64,000 nucleotides of DNA from G020348385 sp964538085 (GTDB taxonomy: Bacteria; Acidobacteriota; Aminicenantia; Aminicenantales; Aminicenantaceae). Position 1 is the first letter of the stretch, and every line of letters starts with the position of its first letter. This document shows positions 9,094-19,010 of this stretch, in pieces. Location of the stretch: positions 3,621 to 67,620 of the forward strand of contig CAZIDF010000019.1 in the NCBI GenBank assembly GCA_964538085.1. The letters are read 5' to 3'. Under the pieces are notes generated by a model, which ran no database searches, was not told where the DNA came from, and was given only the letters and a program-made list of their open reading frames with translations. Position numbers and translations under genes: made by a program.

Positions 9094-10635
9094 ATGAAGT
9101 CTATGAAAAAGTACTGGATGGAGGATATCCCTAGGCGGAAATTCCTCCAGATAGGGCTAAAAGGAGGGATCGCTTTGGCTGCGACGCCTGCTCTGATGAC
9201 ACAGCTCCTTTCGTGCAAAAAGGCCACTTCTGTCAGTGCAAAATCGGAGTTGGATTCCCAGGTCTTTAACCGAACGATCCAGAAAGCCCTCGAAAAAGGG
9301 GGAGAATTCGCTGATGTTTATGTGGAAAACAGAATTTCGCGAAACATTATCATGGAGGAGTCCAAATTCAAGAGTGCCGTGTTCGGTATAAGCCAGGGGG
9401 CCGGTGTTCGAGTCATTTCGGGAGATAAAACCGGATTTGCCTACACCGATGACCTCACCGAGGAAAACCTGATGAAAGCTGCTGAAGTGGCTTCGTACGT
9501 AGCTCGAGAAACGAACCATGTCACTCCTGTAGATGTCACAAAGCAAAGTCGAGAATCTTTTATTACCGTTGGATTGCCCCTTGAAGAGATCGCCGATGAA
9601 AAACGGCTGGAGGTAATGCAGCGGGCGAACCAAGCTGCCCTGGATTATGATCCGAAAATCAAGATGGCGATTATCAGTTATTATGATGAAATACGGGGAA
9701 GGACCATTGCCAACAGCGAAGGACTTCTGCTAAGCGATGAGCTACCGTTGATGTTTTTTATCGTTCAAACACTGGGAGTCGGGAATGACACACGGCACAT
9801 GGGCCGGGAAAGACTGAGCAAACACCAGGGTTTCGAGATGTTCGACCAAGTTACTCCGGAGGAGGTTGCCCGGACATGCGCACGCGAATCTGTCGTGATG
9901 CTCGAAGCTACTGACTGCCCGGCTGGAAAAATGGATGTCGTCATGCAAAATGGCTGGGGTGGAGTTCTTGTCCATGAAGCCGTGGGACATCCTTTGGAAG
10001 GAGACAGCATCGCTAAAAAAATCGGCGTATTCACCGGCAAATTAGGCCAAAAAGTGGCCAGCGATGTTTTCACCATGGTCGATGACGGCAGTCTTCCCAA
10101 TTGCAGGGGAACGACTAATTTTGATGATGAAGGCACCCAAATGAAAAAGAATGTCTTGATCGATAAAGGCGTTCTCAAAAAATACATGACGGATATCCTT
10201 TCGGCCAGACAGCTTAATCTGGAGCGTACAGGGAATGGACGTCGAGAAAGTTTCCGACATATTCCCATACCGCGGATGACGAACACTTTCATCGACACCG
10301 GAAGCGACAAACCCGAAGCTATTCTCGCATCGACCAAAAGCGGTATCTATGTCCAAAGTCTCAGCGGTGGAAGCGTGAACTCGACAACAGGCATGTTCAA
10401 TTTCACCTGTCGTGAAGCCTACCTGATCGAAAACGGGAAAAAAACGACTCCTGTCAAAGGCGCCACTTTGATCGGGAATTGTCTGGATATCGTCTCGAAT
10501 ATCGATGCTGTGGGTGATGACTTGGCTTTTGGTCCTGGAATATGCGGCAAAGGACAGATGGCCGAAGTGGAGGCCGGACAGCCCACTGTCAGGATTCGGG
10601 GTATCAATGTGGGTGGAAGCCGGGCCAGAGGTTAG
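9094..10635 (+). CDS. tldD: TldD-family metalloprotease with Tat/lipobox-like N-terminus
   Basis: TldD half of the TldD/TldE (PmbA) heterodimeric zinc protease, which degrades unfolded peptides and matures some modified peptides. The zinc motif HEAVGH (HExxxH, about residues 294-299) is intact and is followed by PLEGD, as in the family. Unlike E. coli TldD, it starts with a twin-arginine signal: RRKFLQ near residue 14, a hydrophobic stretch, then LLSC near residue 41, which could be a lipobox. The ATG at 9094 is preferred over the GTG at 9082 because GAGG lies just before it. It lies 23 bases before the TldE gene. Domain length (about 513 residues including the signal) fits the family. Confidence 0.92.
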   Translation: MKSMKKYWMEDIPRRKFLQIGLKGGIALAATPALMTQLLSCKKATSVSAKSELDSQVFNRTIQKALEKGGEFADVYVENRISRNIIMEESKFKSAVFGISQGAGVRVISGDKTGFAYTDDLTEENLMKAAEVASYVARETNHVTPVDVTKQSRESFITVGLPLEEIADEKRLEVMQRANQAALDYDPKIKMAIISYYDEIRGRTIANSEGLLLSDELPLMFFIVQTLGVGNDTRHMGRERLSKHQGFEMFDQVTPEEVARTCARESVVMLEATDCPAGKMDVVMQNGWGGVLVHEAVGHPLEGDSIAKKIGVFTGKLGQKVASDVFTMVDDGSLPNCRGTTNFDDEGTQMKKNVLIDKGVLKKYMTDILSARQLNLERTGNGRRESFRHIPIPRMTNTFIDTGSDKPEAILASTKSGIYVQSLSGGSVNSTTGMFNFTCREAYLIENGKKTTPVKGATLIGNCLDIVSNIDAVGDDLAFGPGICGKGQMAEVEAGQPTVRIRGINVGGSRARG

Positions 10636-10658
10636 GCTGGAGCATAAAGGAGAAAAAC

Positions 10659-11993
10659 ATGGATTATGGTGCTTTAACCAAAAAATTGGTGAAAGACTGT
10701 GTGGATAAAGGAGCGGACCAAGCGGAGGTTTATCTGGAAACAGGACGGAATTTGCAGATCGAAGTGCGGAACGGAGAGATCGAGACCGTCCAAGAAGCGG
10801 CTTCTCATGGAGCAGGATTCAGGGTGTTTGTCAGGGGACGGATGGCCTTTGCCAGTTGCAATGATTTTTCCGAAAGTGCGTTGGAAAATGCCGTGAGCAA
10901 GGTTATCAACTTTGCTACGAATACCACAGCCGATGAAAACAACGTGCTTCCCGATGACAAAGGCTTAGCCGCTGTTACAGGTCTTTATGACCCTAAGATC
11001 GCTCAGGTGTCTATGGACAAGAAGATCGCACTGGCGAAAGAAGTCGAAAACCTGGCCATGAAGGATTCGCGCATCACCAAAAGCGGCGGTTCAGGGTATA
11101 ATGAAGGAGAAGCTGAGGTTTATTTGGCCAATTCCAGCGGCCTCTCCAAATCCTATCGAGAAACAGCGTGTTCCTTTGGTGTTTATGTTGTGGCAGAAAA
11201 GGGCGAACAGAAATCTTCCGGTGGAGAAAATTGTTCGAGGCGTTTTTTTCAAGAGCTCAAATCCCCCGGGGAATTAGCGGAAAAAGCTGCCAGAAATGCG
11301 TATGAAATGCTGGATCCCAGGATGGTCAAAACGCAAAAAGCCGATGTTATTTTCGATCCGGATGTCGCACGTTCAGTGCTAGGTGGAATTCTCTCCGCTA
11401 TTGACGGAGAACGAGTTCTCCAAGGGGCAAGTTTCCTTGCCGGTAAAATGAACAAGAAGATCGCTTCAGACCTGGTGACCATCATCGACGATGGAACACG
11501 AGCCAAAGGCATGGCCAGTAAACCATTCGATGGAGAAGGCGTGCCGACTCAAAAAAGAACGATCGTAGACAAAGGAGTGTTAAAAGGCTTTCTGTACAAT
11601 ACCATCGTGGCCAAACGAGCAGGCGTGCAGAGCACGGGCAATGCCTCCCGGGCAGGATATACAAGCCTTCCAGGTATCGGGGCGCACAATTTCTTCATGG
11701 AGGTCGGGCCGGATAATCCCGGCGATATCATCAAAGCCACGAAAAAAGGACTTTACCTCAAAGGGGTCACAGGATACGGGATCATCCCTGTCAACGGAAA
11801 TTTCAGCGGCGGGGCATCGGGATTTTGGATCGAGGACGGGAAAATCGCTTTTCCGGTCAAAGGATTGACCATTGCTGGAAATGCGTTCGAAATGCTGAAT
11901 GCGATCGACATGGTCGGGAATGATCTAGATCTGAATCGAAGTTTCACGGCTCCGACTTTCAGGATCAAATCCTTGCAGATCGGCGGAGAATAG
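10659..11993 (+). CDS. pmbA: TldE/PmbA-family protease subunit
   Basis: 444-residue partner of the upstream TldD. It belongs to the same U62 fold but lacks HExxxH, as expected of the non-catalytic TldE/PmbA subunit. Conserved family stretches include the N-terminal ADQAEVYLE, DGEGVPTQKRTIVDKGVL and the Gly-rich end NGNFSGGASGFWIEDG. The start is the ATG at 10659, with AAAGGAG six bases upstream; the longer open frame begins inside tldD and is not used. No signal peptide is visible, in contrast to TldD. Confidence 0.92.
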   Translation: MDYGALTKKLVKDCVDKGADQAEVYLETGRNLQIEVRNGEIETVQEAASHGAGFRVFVRGRMAFASCNDFSESALENAVSKVINFATNTTADENNVLPDDKGLAAVTGLYDPKIAQVSMDKKIALAKEVENLAMKDSRITKSGGSGYNEGEAEVYLANSSGLSKSYRETACSFGVYVVAEKGEQKSSGGENCSRRFFQELKSPGELAEKAARNAYEMLDPRMVKTQKADVIFDPDVARSVLGGILSAIDGERVLQGASFLAGKMNKKIASDLVTIIDDGTRAKGMASKPFDGEGVPTQKRTIVDKGVLKGFLYNTIVAKRAGVQSTGNASRAGYTSLPGIGAHNFFMEVGPDNPGDIIKATKKGLYLKGVTGYGIIPVNGNFSGGASGFWIEDGKIAFPVKGLTIAGNAFEMLNAIDMVGNDLDLNRSFTAPTFRIKSLQIGGE

Positions 11994-11999
11994 CGCCTT

Positions 12000-12056
12000 T
12001 ATAACCCACAGTAAGATTGCAAGGATTTTATCGTGAATAAATGACTGTGAGTTATA
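12000..12056. repeat. Imperfect 13-bp inverted repeat in leader of DUF5107 gene
   Basis: Left arm 12000-12012 (TATAACCCACAGT) and right arm 12044-12056 (ACTGTGAGTTATA) are inverted copies with one mismatch, separated by 31 bases. The right arm is followed by an A-run and then the ribosome site of the next gene. It could be an operator, an mRNA hairpin, or a terminator for the TldE transcript, though no T-run follows on the plus strand. Confidence 0.5.
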
Positions 12057-12080
12057 AAAAAGCAGCAAAAGGAGTTATTA

Positions 12081-15000
12081 ATGGAAGTCTGCAAGATATA
12101 CAGGATTTTCCCGCTGATAGCCATCGCTTTGATCCTTCTCTTCGCGATAGACTGTGTTCCAGCAGATAGGGCGACGATAAAAGAGCAAACAGAAACCATT
12201 AAAACTTATCCATTTTCTGAGCCAGATCCTGTCCCTATCCTCACGCGGTCCAGCCTTTGGGGAAGAGGAGCCCGGCTTTATCCTTACTTTTACTTCGACA
12301 GATTCAGCAAGACATCCGTCGAAAAAGAATGGACGGTTATCAGGATGGAGAATCCCTACATATCCTTATCCGTTCTGCCTGAGGTTGGCGGAAAAGTCTG
12401 GGGTGCTACCGAGAAATCAACCGGGAACGAATTCATCTACACCAATCATGTGATGAAATTTCGTGATATTGCCCTCCGTGGCCCCTGGACTTCCGGCGGG
12501 ATTGAATTCAATTTCGGTATCGTCGGGCACAGCCCATCGACGGCTACGCCGGTAGATTACATAGTCCGGGAAAATCCGGATGGGAGCGCAAGTTGTGTGG
12601 TGGGTGCTTTAGATCTGCCCTCCCGCACCCGTTGGAGCGTGAGCATAAATCTCCCGAAGGACAAGGCTTTTTTCGAAACGCAGGCTTTTTGGCACAATCC
12701 TTCTCCCTTTCATCAATCCTATTATTCCTGGATGAATGCAGCTGTGAAAGCCACAGAAGACCTGCAATACATTTTTCCCGGCGTTCACCATATCGGCCAC
12801 AATTACGATGTGCCACTCAGATCTTGGCCCGTAGATGAGGAGGGACGGGATTTATCCTGGTACAAGAACAATGATTTCGGATCCTATAAAAGTTATTTCA
12901 CGGTGGGCGAGTACGAGAATTTTTTTGGGGGCTATTGGCATGATTCCCATTTTGGCTACGGTCACTGGGCTTTGTATGACGATGTGCCTGGACAAAAAAT
13001 ATGGATCTGGGGTCTTTCCCGGCAGGGGATGATCTGGGAGGACCTTTTAACGGATTCCGACGGGCAATACAGTGAGCCGCAGGCAGGCCGGTACCTCAAC
13101 CAGAGTGACCATGCGCTATTTCTCCCGCAAACAGCTGATAATTGGAGAGAAATTTGGTTTCCCTACAAAGACATCGGGCCGATGGTCAAGGCCTCTCCAT
13201 TAGGAGTGCTCAACGTCGATAAGGGCCCGGATTGGATAAAGATCGGATTGTTTCCTTTGCAAAGGATAGACAAACCTATAATAGTTACTTGCGGAGGAGA
13301 AGAGATCTATCGAGAGAATCTCGCTCTCGATCCAGCCCAGGTCTATAAAAAAAAAATCACCTGGGATTCTGTTGAGGACAAACCGGTTGAGATAAATGTT
13401 GCACACAATCTATTTTATTCGAGCGATCCCAATGTCAATGACCTTGAACGACCGATCCGGTTTCATACCTACGATGAAGAAACAGGGGAGGGGCGGTATC
13501 TGCTGGCCAAACGGTATGAGCAGGAGAGAAATTATTATTCTGCCCTGGAAAGCTATTTGCTCTGCCTGGGAAAAGAACCTCTTCACACAAGAGCTTTGTG
13601 CCGGGTAGCAGAGCTTTACTGCAGAAGAGGGGAGTACGAAACAGCCAAATTCTACGCTCATCGGGCATTGCTGAATGAAATGTACGATGCCGAAGCCAAC
13701 TATGTGAGCGGAATTATTTCCAGGCGGTTGGGAAATCTGACCGATGCCAAAGAAACCTTGGGCTGGGCAGCCCGTTCTCTCGAATATCGCTCCAGTGCAT
13801 ACGCCCAGATGGCAGAGGTTTACTTTTTGGAAAAAAACTATGAACAATCCTGGGAATATGCCCGGAGGGCTCTGGACTATAACGCCTATAACATCGATGC
13901 CATGCTCCTCCAATCTGCCATCAGTCGGCAGAATGCTCGCCCGTACGCTGCCCAGGAAGTGCTCAGAAAAATCCTGGAGATCGATCCCCTCGATCATCTC
14001 GCCCGATACGAACTCTATCTGGCATCGCCAAGTCAGGTAAACCTGCAGAACTTCCGGCAAATGATCAGGAACGAGTTGCCGAATGAAACATATGTCGAGC
14101 TGGCCCTTCATTATGTCAACCTTGGAATGCTCCAACAGGCCCTCCAATTGTTCGAATTTATCCCGGACTATCCCACCAGCTGTTATTGGCTAGCCTACCT
14201 TTTGAAGGAAGACGAGCCTGAAAAGAGCCGGGCATATCTCGATAGATCACAAGAGCTTTCTCCTTTTCTCGTCTTTCCTTTTAGAGAGGAGTCCATCCCG
14301 GTTTTCGAATGGGTGATCCAGGCGAATCCTCAGGATTGGAGAGCCAAGTATTATCTATCTTTGATTCTATGGAGCAAGGGTAGAGTTCCGGAGGCGCACG
14401 AAACGTACGATTCCTGCAGCAATCAGCCAGATTTTGCCCCATTTTATATGGCCCGGGGCCATTTCTACAAAAATGTCGATCTCCAACAAGCACAGATCGA
14501 TTTTGAACAAGCCGTGAAGATCGATCCCAGCACCTGGAAAACATGGCACACTCTGATCGATTTTTACAGTCAACAAGCCAATTCTGAAAAGGCCTTGGAA
14601 ACAGCCTTGGAAGCGAACCGCCTCTATCCACAAGATGATTACCTCCAAATCGATCTGGCTCGAGCTTTTATCGGAAATGAACGGAACGCAGAAGCAGCGG
14701 ATATCCTGGAAGGTCTTCAAGTTCTCCCATCTGAGGGGGCGAGCGATGTGCACAGTCTTTTCGTTCGATGTCATGTGAATCTTGGTTTGGAAAATATTCA
14801 AGCTGGAAATTTTGAGCTGGCCATTCAACACTTGGAAAAAGCCAAAACTTACCCGGAAAACTTGGGATCGGGACGGCCGTACGAACCTGACCAGAGAATG
14901 CAGGACTACCTGATCGCCTATTCTTACGGGAAAATGGGCAATAGGGATAAGGCTGAAGAAATAAAAAAAGCAATATTGGATTACACTCTCGAACATTTGT

Positions 15001-15137
15001 CTGCCCAGGGCGATAACCAGTACTTCGGCGGAATGGCCCTGGTCGATTTGGGGGAAAGAAACCAGGGCAGAGAGCTCATGCGGAAAAACAGATTGGCAGA
15101 GGATTTCCTGCAAAAAGTTCGTACTATCGTCCGGTAG
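12081..15137 (+). CDS. DUF5107 and TPR-repeat exported protein
   Basis: 1018-residue protein with an N-terminal hydrophobic stretch and Cys (IALILLFAIDC near residue 26), which may be a signal anchor or lipoprotein signal. Residues about 40-440 match the DUF5107 type, a mutarotase-like beta-sandwich thought to bind or act on sugars, with typical stretches such as LPEVGGKVWGA and WTSGGIEFNFG. From about 460 to the end are many TPR-like helical repeats (YYSALESYLLCLGKEP, AKFYAHRALL and others). AAAAGGAG precedes the ATG. It probably begins a group with the DUF169 and glycoside-hydrolase-like genes. The biochemical role is not established. Confidence 0.85.
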   Translation: MEVCKIYRIFPLIAIALILLFAIDCVPADRATIKEQTETIKTYPFSEPDPVPILTRSSLWGRGARLYPYFYFDRFSKTSVEKEWTVIRMENPYISLSVLPEVGGKVWGATEKSTGNEFIYTNHVMKFRDIALRGPWTSGGIEFNFGIVGHSPSTATPVDYIVRENPDGSASCVVGALDLPSRTRWSVSINLPKDKAFFETQAFWHNPSPFHQSYYSWMNAAVKATEDLQYIFPGVHHIGHNYDVPLRSWPVDEEGRDLSWYKNNDFGSYKSYFTVGEYENFFGGYWHDSHFGYGHWALYDDVPGQKIWIWGLSRQGMIWEDLLTDSDGQYSEPQAGRYLNQSDHALFLPQTADNWREIWFPYKDIGPMVKASPLGVLNVDKGPDWIKIGLFPLQRIDKPIIVTCGGEEIYRENLALDPAQVYKKKITWDSVEDKPVEINVAHNLFYSSDPNVNDLERPIRFHTYDEETGEGRYLLAKRYEQERNYYSALESYLLCLGKEPLHTRALCRVAELYCRRGEYETAKFYAHRALLNEMYDAEANYVSGIISRRLGNLTDAKETLGWAARSLEYRSSAYAQMAEVYFLEKNYEQSWEYARRALDYNAYNIDAMLLQSAISRQNARPYAAQEVLRKILEIDPLDHLARYELYLASPSQVNLQNFRQMIRNELPNETYVELALHYVNLGMLQQALQLFEFIPDYPTSCYWLAYLLKEDEPEKSRAYLDRSQELSPFLVFPFREESIPVFEWVIQANPQDWRAKYYLSLILWSKGRVPEAHETYDSCSNQPDFAPFYMARGHFYKNVDLQQAQIDFEQAVKIDPSTWKTWHTLIDFYSQQANSEKALETALEANRLYPQDDYLQIDLARAFIGNERNAEAADILEGLQVLPSEGASDVHSLFVRCHVNLGLENIQAGNFELAIQHLEKAKTYPENLGSGRPYEPDQRMQDYLIAYSYGKMGNRDKAEEIKKAILDYTLEHLSAQGDNQYFGGMALVDLGERNQGRELMRKNRLAEDFLQKVRTIVR

Positions 15138-15226
15138 CTTGAGCATTTATCTCGTTTTGGACATACCTGATGGGAAAGCTTCAGTTTTTGCTTGGAATCC
15201 ATGCCGAAATAGGATAAATTTCTTTT

Positions 15227-15952
15227 ATGAAAGAAATCCAACCAAATCCGACAAATTTTTGCAAAAGAATAGATCTGAATATCCCGCTTATCGGTTTATA
15301 TGATGCGCCAGATCCTGCTGCCTTCGAGCCTCTGGTCAAGCCTTCACCGGGTGAGTGTGTATTCGTTTTTTATGAACAATGGGTAGAAGGAAAAACGCTC
15401 CACATCACAAAGGAACACTATGGCTGTGGAGGAGCCGGCCGATGGATGTGTAGAGTGCAGACACGTTCACGAAAAGATTTCATCAGTTTTTTGGTGGATG
15501 GAGAAGGTCTCAAAGCTACCCATGAGCTTATGGAAAAATGGATCGATGCTTCCAAGCCTTACAAATCCCAAAATCCCCATATTTTGATAGGACCACTAAA
15601 AGTAAACCTTTGGGAATATGCAAAAAGCATCACGTTTTTTGCAAACCCCGATCAGCTAGGTGCCTTGGTCTACGGAGCCCAATACAACAGCGCTCCGGAT
15701 GATCCCCCGCCAGTGATCGCCCCTTTTGGGTCGGGATGTATGCAGCTTCTCCCGTTCGAAGACCTCACCATTCCGCAGGCATGCATCGGCACCACGGATA
15801 TCGCCATGCGCCAACACATCCCCCCTGATGTCCTTGCGTTCACGGTGACAAGAGCCCTGTTCAAGCAGCTGTGTGAACTGGATGAACGGAGTTTTTTATA
15901 CAAACCCTTTCTCCAAAACTTGAGAAAAGCAAGGGGACTTCCCGACCTGTGA
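15227..15952 (+). CDS. DUF169 family protein
   Basis: 241-residue soluble protein that resembles the DUF169 (ArCR) family, whose function is unknown. Typical features are an early LNIPLIGLYD stretch, a Cys/Gly-rich HYGCGGAGRW segment near residue 70, and late FGSGCMQLLPFE. No signal peptide is seen, so it should be cytoplasmic. The downstream gene starts 11 bases after its stop, so the two are probably co-transcribed. Confidence 0.8.
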   Translation: MKEIQPNPTNFCKRIDLNIPLIGLYDAPDPAAFEPLVKPSPGECVFVFYEQWVEGKTLHITKEHYGCGGAGRWMCRVQTRSRKDFISFLVDGEGLKATHELMEKWIDASKPYKSQNPHILIGPLKVNLWEYAKSITFFANPDQLGALVYGAQYNSAPDDPPPVIAPFGSGCMQLLPFEDLTIPQACIGTTDIAMRQHIPPDVLAFTVTRALFKQLCELDERSFLYKPFLQNLRKARGLPDL

Positions 15953-15963
15953 ACTGAGGAGAT

Positions 15964-18900
15964 ATGATGATTCCCAAATTGTATACATTTTTTGTTGTGC
16001 TACTTGTTTTTGCCGCTTCTCCGCTTTTTTGCGTCCAAGACATTCCCTATGGAACAGGATCATGGGACGAGGATCTGTACGGGAATCACAGGGTCGTGAT
16101 CCAGGTCAAAGAAAATGCAGATGCCGTTTGGGTTCACGTTCCCTGGAGAAGAAGAGATAAAGATCCCGAACAAAAGGCGGCCATTTTGATCGATGCCCAG
16201 ACAAAAAAACAGGTTTTAAATCTAGGCAGAATCAACATCGATCGCGAATTTGGCGATTTTGTCTTCCAGCCCACAAGCGGTCCAGGAAAATACTACCTGT
16301 ATTACCTCCCTTATCGGATGGAGGGGCGCAGCAATTATCCCACTGTGACCTATCCGGAACCCGTCCAGACCGCAGACCAAAATTGGCTTCGATCCCATAA
16401 ATTAACAAAGGATGTTTTCTCCTCTCTCAATCCCGACGAGTTCCCTCAGGCTGATGTTTTGGAATTTCAGGCGATCGATCCTCTCAACAGTTTTTATCCG
16501 ATGGAGGTCATCGCTACAGATGCAGAAATAGCGGATTTATTGGATCGATTCCCTTCTTCCTCCTATCTTCTATTTCCCGAGGATCGATTCAATCCCATCC
16601 GGATGACTGATGATTTACCTATGAGATGGATCAGACAGGGCCCGATAAAAGTATTCAAGGGATCGGCAGACCGGGGTGAATATTATGCTTTCCAGATCGG
16701 CTTTTATGCCTGCCGCTCATCCATTGCTGATCTGAAGGTTTCGTTCAGCGAGTTTAAAAACATGCAGACTGGAGCTGTAATCCCAGAATCGCTGGCCAGT
16801 TGTTTCAACACAGAAGGGGTCGATTGGACGGGCAAACCATTTGTCAAATCCTGCTCTGTCGACAAAGGAAAGATCCAGGCTCTCTGGTGCGGTATACAAA
16901 TACCCAAAGATCTTTCTCCTGGTGAGTACAAAGGTGAAGTGACGGTCGCTCCAGTGGGGATGGAGAGCAGTCATGTTATGGTCCTGCTCCAAGTGTCAGA
17001 AGAAATACTGGAAGATTCAGGGGATAGCGATCCATGGAAACACTCGCGCCTCCGCTGGCTTGATTCCACGCTTGCCCTGGATGATGGTATCGTCCCCCCG
17101 TACACACCGATGAAACTGGACAACACAAGGTTGAGCTGTCTCGGACGGGAAGTGACCATCGCTAAATCCGGATTTTTGCAAGAAATAGAGAGCTTTTTCA
17201 CTCCTGAGGTGACTAAAATCGGGAAACAAGGGCGTGCGATTTTAGCTTCTCAAATCAGACTTCTCATAGAAGATTCCAGGGGTGATGTACTCCCTTGCTC
17301 TGAAGGTGGAGCAGAGCTCACCAAAAAGGCCGAAGGAGTTATTGCCTGGAAATCCACAAACACGGCAGGCCCGTTAACGATGGTGTGCTCAGCACAGATG
17401 GAGTTCGATGGATATGTCGAATTCGACATCACGCTCTCAACCAAGGAAGACCTGCAGGTCAATGATATTCGCCTGGAAATACCCCTCAGAAGGGATGTGG
17501 CCAAATACATGATGGGGATGGGATTTAAGGGAGGTTTGCGTCCCGGATCGTTTCAGTGGAAATGGGATCCTGAGAAAAACCAGGATTCGGCCTGGGTAGG
17601 GGATGTGAACGCCGGGTTGCAGTGCAGTTTCCGGGACGAACATTATTCCCGCCCTTTAAATACCAACTTTTACCAGCTCAAACCGCTCGTTATGCCACGA
17701 TCCTGGTGGAATGATGGCAAAGGCGGCTGTGATTTTATCGAAATGAATGAGGAGACTTTTTTGATCAGGGCGACAAGTGGTGCCCGCACGATAAAAATCG
17801 GGGATGAGCTTCATTTTATCTTTTCACTGCTAATCACGCCGTTCAAAACGCTGGACACCAAAGCCCAGTGGTCCACGCGTTTCTACCATGCATACAAACC
17901 TCCAGAAGAAATAGCCGCCACGGGCGCGAACACCATCAACATCCATCATGCCAATGACATCAATCCCTACATCAATTATCCGTTTCTCCGACCTTTAGAG
18001 ATGAAACAATACATCGACCGGGCTCACGATCTGGGGCTCAAGGTCAAGATATATTATACAGTGCGAGAGCTCACCAACAGAGCGCCGGAAATATTCGCGT
18101 TACGCAGCTTGGGTTCCGAGATTTTTTCTGACGGTCCTGGAGGAGGTTTTTCCTGGCTCCAGGAACATCTGGTCTCTAACTATATCAACGGGTGGTTCGT
18201 GCCCAAATTGAACGATGCCTCCATCGTCAACAGCGGGGTTTCCCGCTGGCACAATTATTACTTGGAGGGCCTCAACTGGCTGGTGAAAAATATCGGCATA
18301 GACGGCCTGTACATCGACGATGTGGCCTTTGACAGAACCGTAATGAAACGCTTGAGAAAAATATTGGACAGGAACAAGGATGGTGCGCTGATCGACCTCC
18401 ATTCGGCCAACCAGTTCAATCCCCGAGATGGATTTGCCAACAGTGCCAATCTTTATCTCGAACATTTTCCCTACATCGACCGGCTCTGGTTCGGGGAGTA
18501 TTTCGATTACGATTCTCCTCACGATTTCTGGCTCGTGGAAGTGTCGGGGATACCTTTTGGATTGATGGGGGAGATGCTGCAGGATGGTGGGAATGCTTGG
18601 AGGGGAATGCTTTACGGCATGACAGCCCGCCTCCCATGGTCGGGGAATCCAGCAGCACTATGGAAATTCTGGGATGATTTTGGGATACAGGAAACTGAGA
18701 TGATTGGTTACTGGTCACCCTCCTGTCCAGTAAAGACCGATCACAAAGACATCCTGGTTACGACGTATACAAAGAAAGACAGGATTCTGATCTCGCTGGC
18801 CAGTTGGGCAAAGGAAAAAATAGAATGCCGGCTGATGATCGACTGGAAAGTACTTGATTTAGATCCGTCAAAAGCCAGGCTTTATGCCAAAGAAATTGCA

Positions 18901-18996
18901 GGATTTCAACAATCCGCAGAGTTCGATTTAGACGAAGCTATTGCTGTCGAACCTGGCAGAGGATGGCTAATGATCCTGAGCGAAAGGGATTTTTAG
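15964..18996 (+). CDS. Exported glycoside-hydrolase-like protein (DUF6067/GH123-like)
   Basis: 1010-residue protein with a clear Sec signal peptide (FVVLLVFAASPLFC). The middle (about 200-330) resembles the beta-sandwich of GH123-like N-terminal domains (DUF6067), and about 620-900 looks like a TIM barrel: ANTINIHHANDINPY, LGLKVKIYYTVRELTN, then GIDGLYIDDVAFDR, where two Asp residues sit at a strand end as in glycosidase active sites. The enzyme class is inferred and the substrate is unknown. GAGGAGAT precedes the ATG pair. The sulfatase-superfamily gene starts 14 bases after the stop. Confidence 0.8.
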   Translation: MMIPKLYTFFVVLLVFAASPLFCVQDIPYGTGSWDEDLYGNHRVVIQVKENADAVWVHVPWRRRDKDPEQKAAILIDAQTKKQVLNLGRINIDREFGDFVFQPTSGPGKYYLYYLPYRMEGRSNYPTVTYPEPVQTADQNWLRSHKLTKDVFSSLNPDEFPQADVLEFQAIDPLNSFYPMEVIATDAEIADLLDRFPSSSYLLFPEDRFNPIRMTDDLPMRWIRQGPIKVFKGSADRGEYYAFQIGFYACRSSIADLKVSFSEFKNMQTGAVIPESLASCFNTEGVDWTGKPFVKSCSVDKGKIQALWCGIQIPKDLSPGEYKGEVTVAPVGMESSHVMVLLQVSEEILEDSGDSDPWKHSRLRWLDSTLALDDGIVPPYTPMKLDNTRLSCLGREVTIAKSGFLQEIESFFTPEVTKIGKQGRAILASQIRLLIEDSRGDVLPCSEGGAELTKKAEGVIAWKSTNTAGPLTMVCSAQMEFDGYVEFDITLSTKEDLQVNDIRLEIPLRRDVAKYMMGMGFKGGLRPGSFQWKWDPEKNQDSAWVGDVNAGLQCSFRDEHYSRPLNTNFYQLKPLVMPRSWWNDGKGGCDFIEMNEETFLIRATSGARTIKIGDELHFIFSLLITPFKTLDTKAQWSTRFYHAYKPPEEIAATGANTINIHHANDINPYINYPFLRPLEMKQYIDRAHDLGLKVKIYYTVRELTNRAPEIFALRSLGSEIFSDGPGGGFSWLQEHLVSNYINGWFVPKLNDASIVNSGVSRWHNYYLEGLNWLVKNIGIDGLYIDDVAFDRTVMKRLRKILDRNKDGALIDLHSANQFNPRDGFANSANLYLEHFPYIDRLWFGEYFDYDSPHDFWLVEVSGIPFGLMGEMLQDGGNAWRGMLYGMTARLPWSGNPAALWKFWDDFGIQETEMIGYWSPSCPVKTDHKDILVTTYTKKDRILISLASWAKEKIECRLMIDWKVLDLDPSKARLYAKEIAGFQQSAEFDLDEAIAVEPGRGWLMILSERDF

Positions 18997-19010
18997 GAGT
19001 TATGCCGTAA

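Noticed and set aside
13410..14147. 245-codon minus-strand open frame inside the DUF5107-TPR gene
   Set aside because: A shadow of a well-supported gene; no start signal and no recognisable domain.
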